NCBI GenBank assembly: GCA_029224185.1
Contig: CM055191.1
Coordinates: forward strand, 26,543,805-26,607,804
DNA from: Karalla daura
Taxonomy: Eukaryota; Chordata; Actinopteri; Chaetodontiformes; Leiognathidae
Direction: 5' to 3'
DNA length: 64,000 nucleotides
Both the position numbers and the translations under genes were made by a program. Below the pieces are notes generated by a model, which saw only the letters and a list, made by a program, of their open reading frames with translations, did not search any database and was not told the DNA's origin. Within the stretch, counting starts at the first letter, position 1; each line of letters begins with the position of its first letter. This document shows, piece by piece, positions 61,320-64,000 of this stretch.

Positions 61320-61985
61320 CGTCTGTGGCCACAGTTCTCATAGTACACACACCAAATCGTGTCAGGGCGTTCTGGAGACTGTCCCCTACGGCGTGACAGT
61401 GAGCTCATATTCCAGATAGGTGAAAGCGCAGTCTCCATAGAGCCAAATGTTTATCACTTGGCCAAATAGGTTCTTTCCCATAAGAATGAATGGGAAAAAC
61501 AGAACTCCACAAACAAACATTCGCAACGTTGCCATACTTTGGCTTTGAAACTTCATTTTCATTTCAAAAATTGAAGAATCTTGTGGTGTGTTTGTAGAGC
61601 GAGTTGCACGCTGATAGTTTGTATGGTTTTTCAGCAGCACCTCTTCTCGACGACCATGTGCTCAGGTACCTGCTCCAATGTCTCCTCTGCTGACATGGTA
61701 ATACAAAGTGATGAGGCGTCCAGCTTCAATGCACCCCAGCAGATGGCACAGGCCCTGGGAGACTCCCAGAGTTTGAAAGGGCCCCCTCAGCATTGGGCAT
61801 GTCCAATCTCTTCTTAGCACCGGGCCGACATGCGGGATCGCTTAAAAATCAGCTCTCGTTTCGCTCTTTTCACGCTGCTCCCTGCCACACCCGAAGCAGC
61901 AGACAAATTCTTTTTTCCAGTTTTGTAGGAACATTGGTGCTCTCTCATGCGGGGCAGGCCATAAACCCGTGCGCCTTGTGAAATT
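61218..61985 (-). repeat. Reverse monomer N8, 768 bp
   Basis: Short form with CGCGTCTGTGG; hairpin arm reads GGTTCTTTCCCAT; second half as N2 and N7. Confidence 0.92.
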
Positions 61986-62756
61986 TAAACGACGAGCCTC
62001 ATCGTAGGCCCAGTGCAGCCTTTTCTCTCCATGAGCCCCCATTCATTGTCCCACCACAGCCATCAATGTTAAACGTTAGACTACTCCTCGCGTCTGTGGC
62101 CACAGTTCTCATAGTACACACACCAAATCGTGTCAGGGCGTTCTGGAGACTGTCCCCTACGGCGTGACAGTGAGCTCATATTCCAGATAGGTGAAAGCGC
62201 AGTCTCCATAGAGCCAAATGTTTATCACTTGGCCAATTTGGCTTTTTCCCATAAGAATGAATGGGAAATACAGAACTCCACAAACAAACATTCGCAACTT
62301 TGCCATTCTTTGACTTTGAAACTTCATTTTCATTTCAAAAATTGAAGAATCTTGTGGCTTGTTTGTGTAGCGAGTTGCACGCTGATAGGTTGTATGGTTT
62401 GTCAGCAGCACCTCTTCTCGACGACCATGTGCCCAGGTACCTGCTCCAATGACTCCTCTGCTGACATGGTCATACAAAGTGATGAGGCGTCCAGCTTCAA
62501 TGCACCCCAGCATATGGCACAGGCCCTGGGAGACTCCCAGAGTTTGAAAGGGCCCCCTCAGCATTGGGCATGTCCAATCTCTTCTGTGCACCGGGCCGAC
62601 ATGCGGGATCGCTTAAAAATCAGCTCTCGTTTTGCTCTTTTCACGCTGCTCCCAGCCACACCCGAAGCAGCAGACAAATTCTTTTTTCCAGTTTTGTAGG
62701 AAGATTGGTGCTCTCTCATGCGGGGCAGGCCATAAACCCGTGCGCCTTATGAAATT
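61986..62756 (-). repeat. Reverse monomer N9, 771 bp
   Basis: Long form; ACGTTAGACTAC; GGGAAATACAG; CTTCTGTGCACCGG, and CGCCTTATGAAATT at its edge. Middle matches N6 and N3. Confidence 0.92.
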
Positions 62757-63527
62757 TAAACGACGAGCCTCATCGTAGGCCCAGTGCAGCCTTTTCTCTC
62801 CATAAGCCCCCATTCATTGTCCCACCACTGCCATCAATGTTAAACGTTACACTACTCCTCGCGACTGTGGCCACAGTTCTCATAGTACACACACCAAATC
62901 GTGTCAGGGCATTCTGGAGACTGTCCCCTACGGCGTGACAGTGAGCTCATATTCCAGATAGGTGAAAGCGCAGTCTCCATAGAGCCAAATGTTTATCACT
63001 TGGCCAATTCGGCTCGTTCCCATAAGAATGAATGGGAAAAACAGAACTCCACAAACAAACATTCGCAACGTTGCCATACTTTGACTTTGAAACTTCATTT
63101 TCATTTCAAAAATTGAAGAATCTTGTGGTGTGTTTGTGTAGCGAGTTGCACGCTGATAGGTTGTATGGTTTTTCAGCAGCACCTCTTCTCGACGACCATG
63201 TGCTCAAGTACCTGCTCCAAGGTCTCCTCTGCTGACATGGTAATACAAAGTGCTGAGGCGTCCAGCTTCAATGCACCCCAGCAGATGGCACAGGCCCTGG
63301 GAGACTCCCAGAGTTTGAAAGGGCCCCCTCAGCATTGGGCATGTCCAATCTCTTCTTAGCACCGGGCCGACATGCGGGATCGCTTAAAAATCAGCTCTCG
63401 TTTCGCTCTTTTCACGCTGCTCCCAGCCACACCCGAAGCAGCAGACAAATTCTTTTTTCCAGTTTTGTAGGAACATTGGTGCTCTCTCATGCGGGTTAGG
63501 CCATAAACCCGTGCGCCTTGTGAAATT
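62757..63527 (-). repeat. Reverse monomer N10, 771 bp
   Basis: Long form; CGTTCCCAT arm; CCAAGGTCTCC and AAAGTGCTGAGG private. Confidence 0.92.
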
Positions 63528-64000
63528 TAAACGACGAGCCTCATTGTAGGCCCAGTGCAGCCTTTTCTCTCCATGAGCCCCCATTCATTGTCCCACCACT
63601 GCCATCAATGCTAAACGCTACACTACTCGCGACTGTGGCCACAGTTCTCATACTACACACACCAAATCGTGTCAGGGCGTTCTGGAGACTGTCCCCTACG
63701 GCGTGACAGTGAGCTCATATTCCAGATAGGTGAAAGCGCAGTCTCCATAGAGCCAAATGTTTATCACTTGGCCAAATAGGTTCTTTCCCATAAGAATGAA
63801 TGGGGAAAAGAGAACTCCACAAACAAACATTCGCAACGTTGCCATTCTTTGACTTTGAAACTTCATTTTCATTTCAAAAATTGAAGAATCTTGTGGTGTG
63901 TTTGTGTAGCGAGTTGCACGCTGATAGGTTGTATGGTTTTTCAGCAGCACCTCTTCTCGACGACCATGTGCTCAAGTACCTGCTCCATTGTCTCCTCTGC
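63528..64000 (-). repeat. Reverse monomer N11, partial (473 bp)
   Basis: Cut by the window end. Short form; GGTTCTTTCCCAT and ATGGGGAAAAG, as N4. Confidence 0.9.

Larger units (their letters stand above)
56347..64000 (-). repeat. Tandem satellite array, reverse-oriented diverged subfamily
   Basis: Read on the minus strand, the same landmark AATTTCACAAGG recurs with monomer edges at 56600, 57368, 58136, 58907, 59678, 60449, 61217, 61985, 62756 and 63527. Monomers are 768 or 771 bp; the difference is a 3-bp unit (plus strand ACTACTCGCG versus ACTACTCCTCGCG). Relative to the forward array the subfamily carries fixed differences such as CCTACAAAACTGG for TTACTACAAAACTGG, GAATTTGTCTGC for CATTTTTCTGC, CTTCGGGTG for CTTAAGGTG, and CCCTTTCAAACTC for CCATTTCCCACTC. 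By eye this is roughly 5-8 percent divergence, more than is seen between most forward monomers. Confidence 0.95.

Noticed and set aside
1..64000. CENP-B box
   Set aside because: I looked for TTCG....A..CGGG near every CGGG, including ACGGG after the monomer start and CTTCGGG in the reverse array. None has the required spacing.
1..64000. 5S rRNA, tRNA, U1, U2, U4 or U5 snRNA gene clusters, which also form tandem arrays
   Set aside because: None of their conserved cores, nor a tRNA B box, is present. CAATTTTTGAAATG resembles an Sm-like stretch only superficially.
1..64000. CRISPR array or prokaryotic system
   Set aside because: The repeat unit is about 770 bp with no unique spacers, and no cas-like or other prokaryotic gene is present.
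1..64000. Transposon with terminal repeats as origin of the monomer
   Set aside because: I see no terminal inverted or long terminal repeats, no target-site duplications and no transposase or reverse-transcriptase motifs in any frame.

Overview
The window is almost entirely tandem satellite DNA, built from one repeat of about 770 bp. I find no credible protein gene, tRNA, rRNA, snRNA, transposon or CRISPR array. The long open frames present on both strands recur once per repeat and are a by-product of a stop-poor monomer. This looks like eukaryotic heterochromatin (centromeric, pericentromeric or subtelomeric). Many differences between copies are CG/TG/CA changes, the footprint of cytosine methylation, so a vertebrate is plausible. 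The species cannot be named from the sequence.

Layout. Bases 1-56246 hold 73 complete head-to-tail monomers (M1-M73) plus 4 bases of the next, all in one orientation; most are 770 or 771 bp. Bases 56247-56346 are 100 Ns, a scaffold gap. Bases 56347-64000 hold nine complete monomers and two partial ones (N1-N11) of a related but distinct subfamily, in the opposite orientation, 768 or 771 bp long. Monomer start is set at the sequence AATTTCACAAGGCGCACGGG.

Type code used for M1-M73. First letter: a = CGGTGCAAAG, t = CGGTGCTAAG, s = TTTTTAAGCG followed by ACGGGGCTATG. Second letter (about 350-430 into the monomer): P = CACCTCCAGTTTCTTG with GAAATAAAAATG, D = CACCACAAGATTCTTC with GAAATGAAAATG. 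Third letter (last 170 bp): F = TACTACTAAATCTGTGG, ending GGGAGCTTTTGG; N = TTTACTATGAAAACTG, AAGGTTTAAC, ending ATGGGGCTTATGG (770 bp); N' = as N but one G longer (771 bp); V = TCTACTATGAAAACTG, GAGTACTGTAACG, ending ATGGGGGCTTATGG. 'T+' marks monomers beginning after GTATAAATTT instead of GTTTAAATTT.

Higher-order structure. Neighbouring monomers differ by a few percent, but long multi-monomer blocks are almost identical to distant blocks. A block of about 20 monomers (M21-M40, about 15 kb) recurs as M42-M60 with exactly one monomer lost. Shorter copies of parts of it lie at M3-M7, M6-M13 and M14-M18. Further right, a 3-monomer unit (M62-M64) is repeated as M65-M67, and single monomers have been duplicated near 52-55 kb. 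The inverted subfamily has its own 5-monomer (3849 bp) periodicity. This is the pattern expected from repeated unequal crossover and segmental amplification.

Quality note. Between about 22.37 and 27.4 kb there is a dense cluster of single-base indels, mostly in homopolymers, that is absent from the otherwise near-identical block at 37.7-42.9 kb. It looks like uncorrected sequencing error.
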